Source of the DNA: Endozoicomonas gorgoniicola
GTDB lineage: Bacteria > Pseudomonadota > Gammaproteobacteria > Pseudomonadales > Endozoicomonadaceae
NCBI RefSeq assembly: GCF_025562715.2
Contig: NZ_JAPFCC010000001.1
Coordinates: 62,001 to 126,000, forward strand
Reading direction: 5' to 3'
Length of the DNA: 64,000 nt
Within the stretch, counting starts at the first letter, position 1. Each line of letters begins with the position of its first letter. The notes below the pieces were generated by a model. That model worked only from the letters and a program-made list of their open reading frames with translations, was not told the DNA's origin and ran no database searches. Below are positions 34,812 through 42,806 of this stretch, one piece after another. Position numbers and translations under genes: made by a program.

Positions 34812-36134
34812 TCAGCGGGTGCTGGAATAAACCATTGTCCCGTCAACATAGGTTCGGTAAATGTTCCGGTCATCACCCAGCGTCATCAGTACAAACAGCT
34901 TTTCGCTCAGGGTTTTGGAGTTATCCCAGCGCAGTTGCTGAACCTGAGTAGCCATTGGGTCAAGCACGACGAAATCAGCTTCTTTACCAACATTAAAGTT
35001 ACCGATCTTGTCATCAAGGTACAGTGAGTGAGCACCGCCCAGGGTTGCCCGGTAAAAGCCTTCCATTGCGGACAGCTTCTGCTGTTGCAGCTGCACCACC
35101 TTGTAGGCTTCGTTCAGGGTCTGGAACATATTAAATGAAGTACCCGCACCGACATCGGTGGCTATGCCTACCCGCACATTGCCTTTTACAGCCTTGGGGT
35201 AATTGAACAGACCGCTGCCCAGATACATATTGGACGTTGGGCAGAAGGCGGCTGACGATCCGGTTTCTGCCATGACCTGCCACTCCTGCTCTTCCAGGTG
35301 GATGCAGTGTGCGTACACGCTGCGTTCACCAGTTAGACGGTAGTAGTCGTATACATCCAGATAGCTTTTGCGTTCCGGATACAGGGATTTCACCCACTCA
35401 ATTTCACTGGTGTTTTCAGACAGATGGGTTTGCACATAGGCATCCGGGAACTCTTCCCTCAGTGCCATGGCTTTTTCCAGTTGCTCCGGACTGGAAGTCG
35501 GGGCGAATCTTGGGGTAATGGCATACAGCAGACGATTGCGGTTGTGCCACTTCTTCAATAAACGGCGGGAGTCGTCGTAGCTGCTCTGTGGGGTATCCAG
35601 CAATTCTTCTGGTGCGTTACGGTCCATCATCACCTTACCGGCGATCATGCGCATGTTACGCTGGTCGCACACTTCAAACAGTGCATCAACGGATTCCGGA
35701 TGAACGCTGCAGAGCACCATCGCGGTGGTCGTACCGTTCTTCAGCAGTTCCTTAACAAACAGTCCTGCCATCTCTTTGGCATAACGCTTGTCGCCATACT
35801 TCATTTCAGTCGGGAAGGTATAGGTGTTCAGCCACTCAAGCAGCTGTTCACCATAGGCTCCGACAATTTCCATTTGCGGGTAATGGATATGGGTATCAAT
35901 AAAGCCCGGTACTATCAGTTTGCCCCGATAATCACAGATACGCAGAGAGTCAGGCAGCGTATGTTTTCCTTCCTCCCACTCACCGGCATAGGCGATCTTG
36001 CCCTGATTAATAATCAGCAGGCCGTCTTTTATGTAGCGTAAATTGCTCTCAATGGATTCCAGGTCGCTGCCCACCTTACTGATATCCAGTAATGTTCCCC
36101 GGACAGCTTTGACTGTATTTGGGTATTGCATCAC
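34812..36134 (-). CDS. guaD: Guanine deaminase GuaD
   Basis: Converts guanine to xanthine and ammonia, feeding the hydroxylases. The 440-residue amidohydrolase has the zinc site PGFIDTHIHYPQ near residue 78, GTTTAMVLCSVHP, QTHLSENTSEIEWV near residue 235 and CIHLEEQEW with a later ATDVGAGTSFNMF, matching GuaD in length and order. It lies 96 bases downstream of xdhD on the same strand, as part of the ygfK-to-guaD run. The SsnA protein of this island is a relative but clearly distinct in sequence. Confidence 0.92.
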   Translation of the reverse strand: MMQYPNTVKAVRGTLLDISKVGSDLESIESNLRYIKDGLLIINQGKIAYAGEWEEGKHTLPDSLRICDYRGKLIVPGFIDTHIHYPQMEIVGAYGEQLLEWLNTYTFPTEMKYGDKRYAKEMAGLFVKELLKNGTTTAMVLCSVHPESVDALFEVCDQRNMRMIAGKVMMDRNAPEELLDTPQSSYDDSRRLLKKWHNRNRLLYAITPRFAPTSSPEQLEKAMALREEFPDAYVQTHLSENTSEIEWVKSLYPERKSYLDVYDYYRLTGERSVYAHCIHLEEQEWQVMAETGSSAAFCPTSNMYLGSGLFNYPKAVKGNVRVGIATDVGAGTSFNMFQTLNEAYKVVQLQQQKLSAMEGFYRATLGGAHSLYLDDKIGNFNVGKEADFVVLDPMATQVQQLRWDNSKTLSEKLFVLMTLGDDRNIYRTYVDGTMVYSSTR

Positions 36135-36230
36135 AACACCTTTTTGTATTTTTATTAATTACCAGACATCCTGTCTGACCATTATGTTTAAAGTCAGGGC
36201 AGCCACTCAGTGGTTGCCCCGGCATGGTGG

Positions 36231-39149
36231 TTACTGTTTTTCCTGCAACGCCCGCAGCATTTTCTCCGGCGTAATGTGCCAGTCACGAACCCATACACCT
36301 GTTGCGTCGTGTATGGCAGAAACAATGGCAGGTGCCGCAGCATTTACACTGATTTCAGAGACAGACTTGGCACCAAACGGGCCAACGGGGTCATCACTCG
36401 GTACCAGTGTGGCAAGGAAGTCTTCGGGCAAATCACCGACCATTGGCGCGCCGTAGTCAGCAAAGTTGGCATTCACTACACGACCCTGGTCGTCGTACTG
36501 AATGGCTTCCTGCAGGGTATGGCCGATAGCACGCAGGCTGGCACCGTAAATCTGCCCCAGTGCCAGTTCCGGATTCACCGGTGTACCGCAGTCCACCAGA
36601 GCGTGGAACTTGCGCAGTGAGACTTTACCAGTGCGGGTATCCACGGCGACCTCGGCAAAGTTGGCTCCGTAAGGGAAGGCAAACTCGCTGGTAATAAAGC
36701 TGCCCTGTCCCATCAGCTGTCCACAACCTTTACCGCTTTCAGCGTATTCAGCGACTTCGCAGAAACTGATGCGCTTGTCTTTGTCGTGATACTCTTTAGT
36801 GCGAACGTTAGTGCGAACGTTAGTGCGAACGATAGCCGGATACTCAACCTCCAGAGACTCAACAGGCTCTTCAAGAAGGTGAGCGGCTGTTTTCAGAATC
36901 TTGTCCCGCAGGTCTTCAGCCGCCAGTTTGGCAGCGTTACCAGAGAAGCAGGTGCCACTGGACGCATACGCACCCTTGTCAAACAGACAGCTGTCGGTGT
37001 CACCGGAGACTACGTGAATGTCGTCCAGACTGGTACACAGCACTTCGGCAGACAATTTCGCCACCACGGTATCCAGGCCTGTACCCAGGTCCGCACCACC
37101 GGAGTGGACAATCAACGTGCCGTCTGATGCCAGTTTGATCCAGGCGTTGGCCTGATCAATGTCTGGAATACCGGACTTCTGTTGCATGGTTGCCAGACCG
37201 CGACCGACCCGGATATGAGATTCGGCAGGCTCTTCTTTTGGTGTGCTCCAGCCAAACTGTTCAGCACCGGTTTCCAGTACTTTGCCCAGTGCGCAGCTGT
37301 GAGCCACAGGTACGGAAGTAGGGAGCTTGCCTTCACCCACTTTACCCAGCAGTTCAAGAGACTGACCTTCATGTACCCTGTTCTTCTCGATCATTTCCAG
37401 CTGGTCAATGCCCAGGGCGTCTGCCATTTCGGCAACGATCATCTGAACCGCAAAGTTACCTTTCGGGCCGCCGTAGCCTTGATAAGCACCAGTCGGCGCG
37501 ATGTTGGAGTAGTAAGTAGTGACCTGGAACTTAACGTTTTCACAAGGGTACAACGGCAGGGAAATGGCTGGCGCGTTGCAGGGAACGGTTAATGCATGGT
37601 TGCCGTATGGGCCGGTATTGAAACGGAAATCAACATCGAACGCAGTGATGGTGCCGTCTTTTTTGGCACCCATTTTGATGGTGATTTCAGCAACGTGACG
37701 GGTAGAAGAAGCGATAAACTCTTCTTCACGGGTGTGGCGGAACAGAACCGGACGACCCGTAGTGTGCGTGGCAAACGCACAGACTTCTTCCACGAGGATG
37801 TCCTGCTTGGAGCCAAAGCCGCCACCCAGACGTTCTTTAATGACATGGATTTTGTGCTGTTTGATACCCAGAACCGTCGCAATTTTACGACGAACATGCC
37901 AGGGCACCTGAGTAGCCGCACGTACAACCACGCGATCGGCTTCCATGTAGGTGTAACACAGATGCTGCTCAGGCGGTAACTGTTGTGCCTGACGGGACTG
38001 ATAGGTGCGCTCGATCACCAGATCGGCTTCTTCAAAGCCCTGGTCAACATCACCGATTTCACCATGCCCGGTCGCCGCAATATTTTTACGTGGGTCGCCA
38101 CCAAATGGGAAGTTAAAGTGAATGCGACCATCACGAGGATCGGCGGTTTTGTTCTGTTCTTCCAGATTATCCGGAGCGCCCACGCTATAGCTGATGACAC
38201 CGTTGTGGACAATAGGTGCGTCCTCTGCCATGGCTTCACGGATAGAGAGCACAGGTTTGAGAACTTCGTAGTCAACCTTGATGGTTTTCAGGGCGGCTTT
38301 TGCCTGCTCTTCCGTTTCGGCTACCACAGCGGCTACCCGGTCACCGTAATGACGCATCTTCTGACCAAACAGACGACGATCCAGTGGTGAAGGTTCCGGC
38401 GCAGTCTGGCCGCCCGGTGTGTAGTAAACGTCAGGGCAGTTACGATGATCAAACACTGCCACCACACCCGGCATGCTTTCTGCTTCGGTGGTGTCAATGC
38501 GGGTAATGTAGGCATGGGCGTGGGGGCTGCGTAACATCTTCAGTACGCAGGCATCGGCCGCCACAAAATCTTCAACAAAGCAGGCTTCGGCTTTAATGGC
38601 AGCCGCTGCGTCGACCTTACCGCCGGGCTTACCGACGTGACGCAGATTGTCACCAAATGAAGGTGCCGTGCTTTTTTCAAACTGAGGGTTCTTAATGCGC
38701 TTACTGGCGATTTCAATCGCATCAAAGACTTGCTGGTAAGCACTTTCCCTGAGGAATAAAGACGACAGAACATCTTTAATGGCTGCGCGGGAAGGATTCG
38801 GGTTGCGCTTGAGCAGATCGGTGATCAGCAGAGCCAGAGCCGGGTCGTTATAGCCGGACTGAATGACACCGGCATCAATCAGTGCAGACTGAACCGGACC
38901 CAGCTTGCCATGCTCATTCAGTGACTCGGCGGTCACTACCTCACAACCTTCAAGCTGTGCAGCGATCAGCAGGCTGGCATTAACGGTGCAGCCATCGAGC
39001 AGAATAGTGTCAGAACCGGCAAATCCGTAGCCATCATCACTGTTACGAACGGAGCGCATTCCAAGACGCTTCAGCAGTGCCTGTGCGTTCTCACCGGCTT
39101 CAGCCCTGATGGTGCATTCTTTGCCATTTAGAGTAAACGTCATGTCCAT
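36231..39149 (-). CDS. xdhD: Molybdenum hydroxylase XdhD (putative hypoxanthine/xanthine oxidase subunit)
   Basis: The 972-residue product closely follows E. coli XdhD: a fused N-terminal ferredoxin-like part, then the large molybdopterin domain (RLGGGFGSKQDILVEE, NGALTVPCN-like loop, GAYQGYGGPKGN, GGADLGTGLDT, FDKGAYASSGTCFSG) and the C-terminal VGPFGAKSVSEISVNAAAP with the catalytic Glu. The N-terminal [2Fe-2S] domain lacks the usual ligands: SDDGYGFAGSDTI, VIQSGYNDPA and LFLRESAY stand where Cys-rich motifs would be. It belongs to the group thought to use a selenium-dependent cofactor matured by YqeB/YqeC. A 12-bp repeat has inserted RTNV units near residue 775. ygfM lies immediately upstream. 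Confidence 0.92.
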   Translation of the reverse strand: MDMTFTLNGKECTIRAEAGENAQALLKRLGMRSVRNSDDGYGFAGSDTILLDGCTVNASLLIAAQLEGCEVVTAESLNEHGKLGPVQSALIDAGVIQSGYNDPALALLITDLLKRNPNPSRAAIKDVLSSLFLRESAYQQVFDAIEIASKRIKNPQFEKSTAPSFGDNLRHVGKPGGKVDAAAAIKAEACFVEDFVAADACVLKMLRSPHAHAYITRIDTTEAESMPGVVAVFDHRNCPDVYYTPGGQTAPEPSPLDRRLFGQKMRHYGDRVAAVVAETEEQAKAALKTIKVDYEVLKPVLSIREAMAEDAPIVHNGVISYSVGAPDNLEEQNKTADPRDGRIHFNFPFGGDPRKNIAATGHGEIGDVDQGFEEADLVIERTYQSRQAQQLPPEQHLCYTYMEADRVVVRAATQVPWHVRRKIATVLGIKQHKIHVIKERLGGGFGSKQDILVEEVCAFATHTTGRPVLFRHTREEEFIASSTRHVAEITIKMGAKKDGTITAFDVDFRFNTGPYGNHALTVPCNAPAISLPLYPCENVKFQVTTYYSNIAPTGAYQGYGGPKGNFAVQMIVAEMADALGIDQLEMIEKNRVHEGQSLELLGKVGEGKLPTSVPVAHSCALGKVLETGAEQFGWSTPKEEPAESHIRVGRGLATMQQKSGIPDIDQANAWIKLASDGTLIVHSGGADLGTGLDTVVAKLSAEVLCTSLDDIHVVSGDTDSCLFDKGAYASSGTCFSGNAAKLAAEDLRDKILKTAAHLLEEPVESLEVEYPAIVRTNVRTNVRTKEYHDKDKRISFCEVAEYAESGKGCGQLMGQGSFITSEFAFPYGANFAEVAVDTRTGKVSLRKFHALVDCGTPVNPELALGQIYGASLRAIGHTLQEAIQYDDQGRVVNANFADYGAPMVGDLPEDFLATLVPSDDPVGPFGAKSVSEISVNAAAPAIVSAIHDATGVWVRDWHITPEKMLRALQEKQ
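36796..36831. repeat. 12-bp repeat in three copies within xdhD
   Basis: Three identical units TTAGTGCGAACG at 36796, 36808 and 36820 encode Arg-Thr-Asn-Val repeats in XdhD. The frame is kept. The E. coli homologue, as I recall it, has no such insertion, which lies in a variable surface region between conserved blocks. Confidence 0.95.
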
Positions 39150-39151
39150 GA

Positions 39152-39952
39152 TTACTGTCCTTTCACCTTGTACGCTTCAACCATGGAAGCCACTAATACA
39201 CCACTGACTTCCTGCTTGTATTCAGCACTGGCTCTGAAGTCAGAATCACAGCTCACAGCGTTGGACACGGCCTTTTCCAGATCCTGACGACTGATGTCGT
39301 TGGTAAGAAAAGCGGAAACAGACGTTTCTACGGGAATCATTGAAACAGGGAGGGAGGAGCCGGAGAGGGCTACAGCATAAGACTCGACGCCTTCGTGACT
39401 GCGATGAACCACAAAGCTGGCATTGACAATGGGCAGGTCGGCAGCACTTTTGCTGACCTTCTGGTTAAAGCAGGCGTACACTTCAGCAGGTACAATAATT
39501 TTGGTAATCAGCCCGTTTTGATATTCCGCCACTGACTGCACTTTGACATTGCCAAACCCTTCTGTAATTTCAATTCTGGCATCCATGGCCAACAGTGCAG
39601 GAACGATCAAACAGTGAGGGAGCCCGGCGGCAATTTCACCACCAAGGGTACACTGGTTACGAACATTACGGCTGTAAACCAGGGCGGCCGCCTCACGCAG
39701 TCCTTCAGGAAGTTCCGGATGATCGACAAGGGTCTGCAACGTTGTCAGGGCACCAATTTCCCAGCCCCTTGTTGTTTTTTCACACCCTTTCAGATCCAGA
39801 GCTGACAGGCTGACAGCGACTTCCCGTTCGTTTTGGGTTGGCGCTGCATTCAGACGTGCTCCTCCTGCTATATAAACGGCGTCGTCACCATATTTTGCTT
39901 TGAATGCCAGGGCTTCATCCAGGCTCTTTGGTCGTAAATACTGCTTGATCAT
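39152..39952 (-). CDS. ygfM: FAD-binding molybdenum hydroxylase subunit YgfM
   Basis: The 266-residue flavin subunit that accepts electrons from XdhD. The xanthine-dehydrogenase FAD-domain motifs are present: YIAGGARLNAAPTQNE near residue 28, the ALTTLQTLVDHPELPEGL segment and SRNVRNQCTLGGEIAAGLPH near residue 92, then the CO-dehydrogenase flavoprotein C-terminal part. It ends two bases before the xdhD start, so the two are made together. It is distinct from XdhB of the xdhABC operon at 53.4 kb, which has a longer C-terminal part. Confidence 0.88.
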   Translation of the reverse strand: MIKQYLRPKSLDEALAFKAKYGDDAVYIAGGARLNAAPTQNEREVAVSLSALDLKGCEKTTRGWEIGALTTLQTLVDHPELPEGLREAAALVYSRNVRNQCTLGGEIAAGLPHCLIVPALLAMDARIEITEGFGNVKVQSVAEYQNGLITKIIVPAEVYACFNQKVSKSAADLPIVNASFVVHRSHEGVESYAVALSGSSLPVSMIPVETSVSAFLTNDISRQDLEKAVSNAVSCDSDFRASAEYKQEVSGVLVASMVEAYKVKGQ

Positions 39953-40024
39953 TCTTAGTCCTTTTCGTTGCCGCTCCTTCTCCCGTTTGTGTCCTTGAAA
40001 GAAGGGGCGGGTAACGCCTTTGAA

Positions 40025-41365
40025 TTAAATTCCAAAGATCACAAACTTAAGCGCGAACATAATGGCCAGAGCCCATACACTCACACTGACTTCTTTCACG
40101 CGGCCTGCCAGCAGCTTGATCACTGGATAAGCGATAAAACCAAGGGCAATACCGTTAGCAATGGAGAAACTCAGAGGCATCATGACTGTGGTAATAACCA
40201 CCGGACCAGCTTCTGTCAGGTCTGACCAGTCCATATCGCCAAGGCTGGCGGTCATGAGTACGGCAACGTACATCAACGCACCTGCTGTCGCATAACCAGG
40301 TACCATGCCAGCCAGTGGTGACAGGAACAGGGTCAGTAAAAACAGCAAACCGATGACAACAGCGGTCAGGCCAGTACGTCCGCCAACAGCCACACCAGAA
40401 GCACTTTCAACATAAGTGGTAACAGTAGGCGCGCCCATGATGGCACCGACCCATGAGGAGGTACCGTCAGTGATCATCGCCTTGCTCATGTTTTCCATCT
40501 TGCCGTTTTCGTCAGCCAGGCCAGCCTTATCACCCACAGCAATCAGCGTTCCGGTGGTATCAAACAGGTTCACGAACATAAAGGCGACAATGACACCGAC
40601 CATGTCTGGCGTCAGGGAACCCATAATATCCAGCTTGCCAAAGATCGGCATGATGCTCGGTGGCAGGGAGACAATACCGGAGTACTGAACATCACCAAAG
40701 GCCAGGGCAATGACAGTTACCACAGCGATAGAGGCCAGAACCGCTGATTTCATCTTGCGATAGCTCAGGGCAAGAATCAGGAACAGGCTCAGGCTTGCCA
40801 TAACAGGTGCAAAGGATGTGATATTACCCAGACCTACTATGGTGCCCGGATTAGCAACAACGATGCCGGAGTTTTTGAGGCCAATCAGTGCCAGGAACAG
40901 ACCAATACCGGCAGTTATGCCGATACGAAGTCCTTTTGGAATACTGTTGATAATCCATTCCCGAACCTTGAATAAGCTCAGCAGCATAAAGCCAATACCA
41001 CCCCAGAACACGCCGCCCATCGCCTGTTCCCAGGAATACCCCATGCCAAGCACTACGGCATAGGCAAAGAAGGCATTCAGACCCATGCCCGGAGCCAGCC
41101 CTACAGGCCAGTTAGCGTAAACGCCCATAACGATGGAACTCAGTCCGGCTATCAGACAGGTGGCAACAAACAGTGCCCCCTTGTCCATTCCGGTTGCCGA
41201 GAGCATTTCTGGTACAACAAACACCACATAACACATTGTGATAAATGTGGTACAGCCCGCCAGTGCCTCCATTTTCACTGTGGTGCCGTGTTGTTTCAGT
41301 TTAAAAAGCCGTTCAAGAAGGTCGGGTTTCGTGTTGGTATTAAGGTCAGCGTCGGTACTTAGCAT
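40025..41365 (-). CDS. AzgA-type purine permease (AdeP-like)
   Basis: A 446-residue inner-membrane transporter with about 13 membrane segments. The start LLERLFKLKQHGTTVKMEAL and motifs TFITMCYVVFVVP, GLAPGMGLNAFFAYAVV, LFDTTGTLIAVGDKAG and YVESASGVAVGGRTGLTAVV place it in the adenine/guanine/hypoxanthine permease group of the NCS2-related transporters. From recall it is closer to E. coli AdeP (adenine) than to GhxQ, which occupies the comparable position in E. coli. It likely brings adenine, guanine or hypoxanthine to the hydroxylases and deaminases encoded around it. It lies between ssnA and ygfM. Confidence 0.88.
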   Translation of the reverse strand: MLSTDADLNTNTKPDLLERLFKLKQHGTTVKMEALAGCTTFITMCYVVFVVPEMLSATGMDKGALFVATCLIAGLSSIVMGVYANWPVGLAPGMGLNAFFAYAVVLGMGYSWEQAMGGVFWGGIGFMLLSLFKVREWIINSIPKGLRIGITAGIGLFLALIGLKNSGIVVANPGTIVGLGNITSFAPVMASLSLFLILALSYRKMKSAVLASIAVVTVIALAFGDVQYSGIVSLPPSIMPIFGKLDIMGSLTPDMVGVIVAFMFVNLFDTTGTLIAVGDKAGLADENGKMENMSKAMITDGTSSWVGAIMGAPTVTTYVESASGVAVGGRTGLTAVVIGLLFLLTLFLSPLAGMVPGYATAGALMYVAVLMTASLGDMDWSDLTEAGPVVITTVMMPLSFSIANGIALGFIAYPVIKLLAGRVKEVSVSVWALAIMFALKFVIFGI

Positions 41366-41407
41366 TACTCATCCCCTCCTCGGGATTTTCTTGTTTTTAA
41401 GATGAAC

Positions 41408-41429
41408 CGGCTGGGTTAACACCCAGCCG
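41408..41429. other. Perfect 9-bp stem-loop between ssnA and the permease gene
   Basis: CGGCTGGGT, loop TAAC, ACCCAGCCG lies just downstream of the ssnA stop on the minus strand. The following T-run is poor (TTCATCTT), so it may act as partial attenuator or as an end-protecting mRNA structure and not as a full terminator. Confidence 0.6.
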
Positions 41430-41437
41430 CAGTCTGC

Positions 41438-42763
41438 TTAGTCGAGGTTGTCCATATTTTTCCAGAGGCGTGCAGCCGCTGTACGTGCTTCGGCATAAAT
41501 GCCTTCTACATCAAATGGGAATTCGCGGTCTTCATAAACGACAGCACCATCAACAACAACGGTGCGAACACCATTGCTGCCCATACCAAAGGCGAGATGC
41601 CCCGGCAGGTTGTCGTCAACAAACGGCGTTGGGCTGATGTAATCGTGAATGACCAGGTCTGCCTGGTAACCGGGTTCGAGTCGTCCGAACTGACCACCAA
41701 AGTTACGTTCCAGCAGACGGTTTCCATTACTCAGGAAGTTAAGAAAGCTGTCTGGCCATAGTGGGCCGCCGGCATCGCGATGCCTGAAGAAAGCAAACTT
41801 CATTTCTTCCAGCATATCGCTGCCAATTCCGTCGGTACCCAGCGCAACGTTTTTGAACTTTTCGAGCTGGCTGTTGTAGCCCACGTTGTTATTCATGTTG
41901 GAACGTGGATTGTGAACCAGGAAACCGTCGCGCTGGTTCAGCAGCTCAATGTCTGCATCAGTCAGATAGGTACCGTGAGCAATCAGGGATTTTTCATTCA
42001 GCAACCCGAAGGCATCCAGTCGCTGGAGCAGTTCCTGACTGTAGTGGTGGCGACTCCATGTGCTGTCGTATTTATCTTCAGCCACATGAATATGCAGCCC
42101 GCGACCCGTTTCTTTAACGGCGTCAGCCAGTAGTCCCAGCCCGTCATTGGGTACGGTAAACGGCGCATGGGCGCCAATATGAGCTTCTACAAGATAAGGC
42201 TCGTCGCCTCTGGCTTTTGCGCTGTCTATCAGGTTGGCAAAGTCGATATTTTCCTGAACACCGTCTTCCAGTTCCTTCATGCCGAAATTGCGGTCGGTGG
42301 TCTCAAAGCAGGTCATACCCCGCAGGCCAGCTTTCAGGAAACCCTGGCGCAGAGTATTCAGTGAACCTTTGATAAAGGCAGGCGAAGCATGGTGATCAAT
42401 AACGGCTGTGGTACCGGACTTGATGGCTTCCAGCGAGCAGATCAGACCGCTGTAGTAAAGAATTTCTTCGTCGATACCACGGTCCAGTCGCCACCACAGG
42501 TTTTTCAGGGTGCTGACGAAATCCGGGCAGGGTTTGATCTCTGCCATCACGCCACGGGAAAGGCCTGAGTAGAAATGGTTGTGGCTGCAGACAATGCCCG
42601 GCATAACAACACGGCCAGCAGCATCGATCACCTTTGTCGCCTGTTTCGGATCAATCCCTTTACCGACCCGGGCAATTTTGTTGCCATCAATCAGAATATC
42701 AACCCCTTCAGTCACTGAAGCAGGCTGAAACTGTACAGCGGTAGCATTTTTTATCAGTAGCAT
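41438..42763 (-). CDS. ssnA: Amidohydrolase SsnA
   Basis: A 441-residue amidohydrolase with the metal site PGIVCSHNHFYSGLSRG near residue 58, EAHIGAHAPFTV, LHIHVAEDKYD, LIAHGTYLTD and ALGTDGIGSDML. It matches the SsnA group, which always travels with ygfK and the hydroxylases in this type of island and is required for purine breakdown in gut anaerobes; the exact substrate is not firmly known and may be a ring-opened purine intermediate. It lies 43 bases downstream of ygfK and is very likely co-transcribed with it from the sigma-54-like promoter at 46.0 kb. Confidence 0.9.
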   Translation of the reverse strand: MLLIKNATAVQFQPASVTEGVDILIDGNKIARVGKGIDPKQATKVIDAAGRVVMPGIVCSHNHFYSGLSRGVMAEIKPCPDFVSTLKNLWWRLDRGIDEEILYYSGLICSLEAIKSGTTAVIDHHASPAFIKGSLNTLRQGFLKAGLRGMTCFETTDRNFGMKELEDGVQENIDFANLIDSAKARGDEPYLVEAHIGAHAPFTVPNDGLGLLADAVKETGRGLHIHVAEDKYDSTWSRHHYSQELLQRLDAFGLLNEKSLIAHGTYLTDADIELLNQRDGFLVHNPRSNMNNNVGYNSQLEKFKNVALGTDGIGSDMLEEMKFAFFRHRDAGGPLWPDSFLNFLSNGNRLLERNFGGQFGRLEPGYQADLVIHDYISPTPFVDDNLPGHLAFGMGSNGVRTVVVDGAVVYEDREFPFDVEGIYAEARTAAARLWKNMDNLD

Positions 42764-42806
42764 TATTGTTTTCCAATCTTTGTAAGACGGTCTTATGCAA
42801 TTTCAC

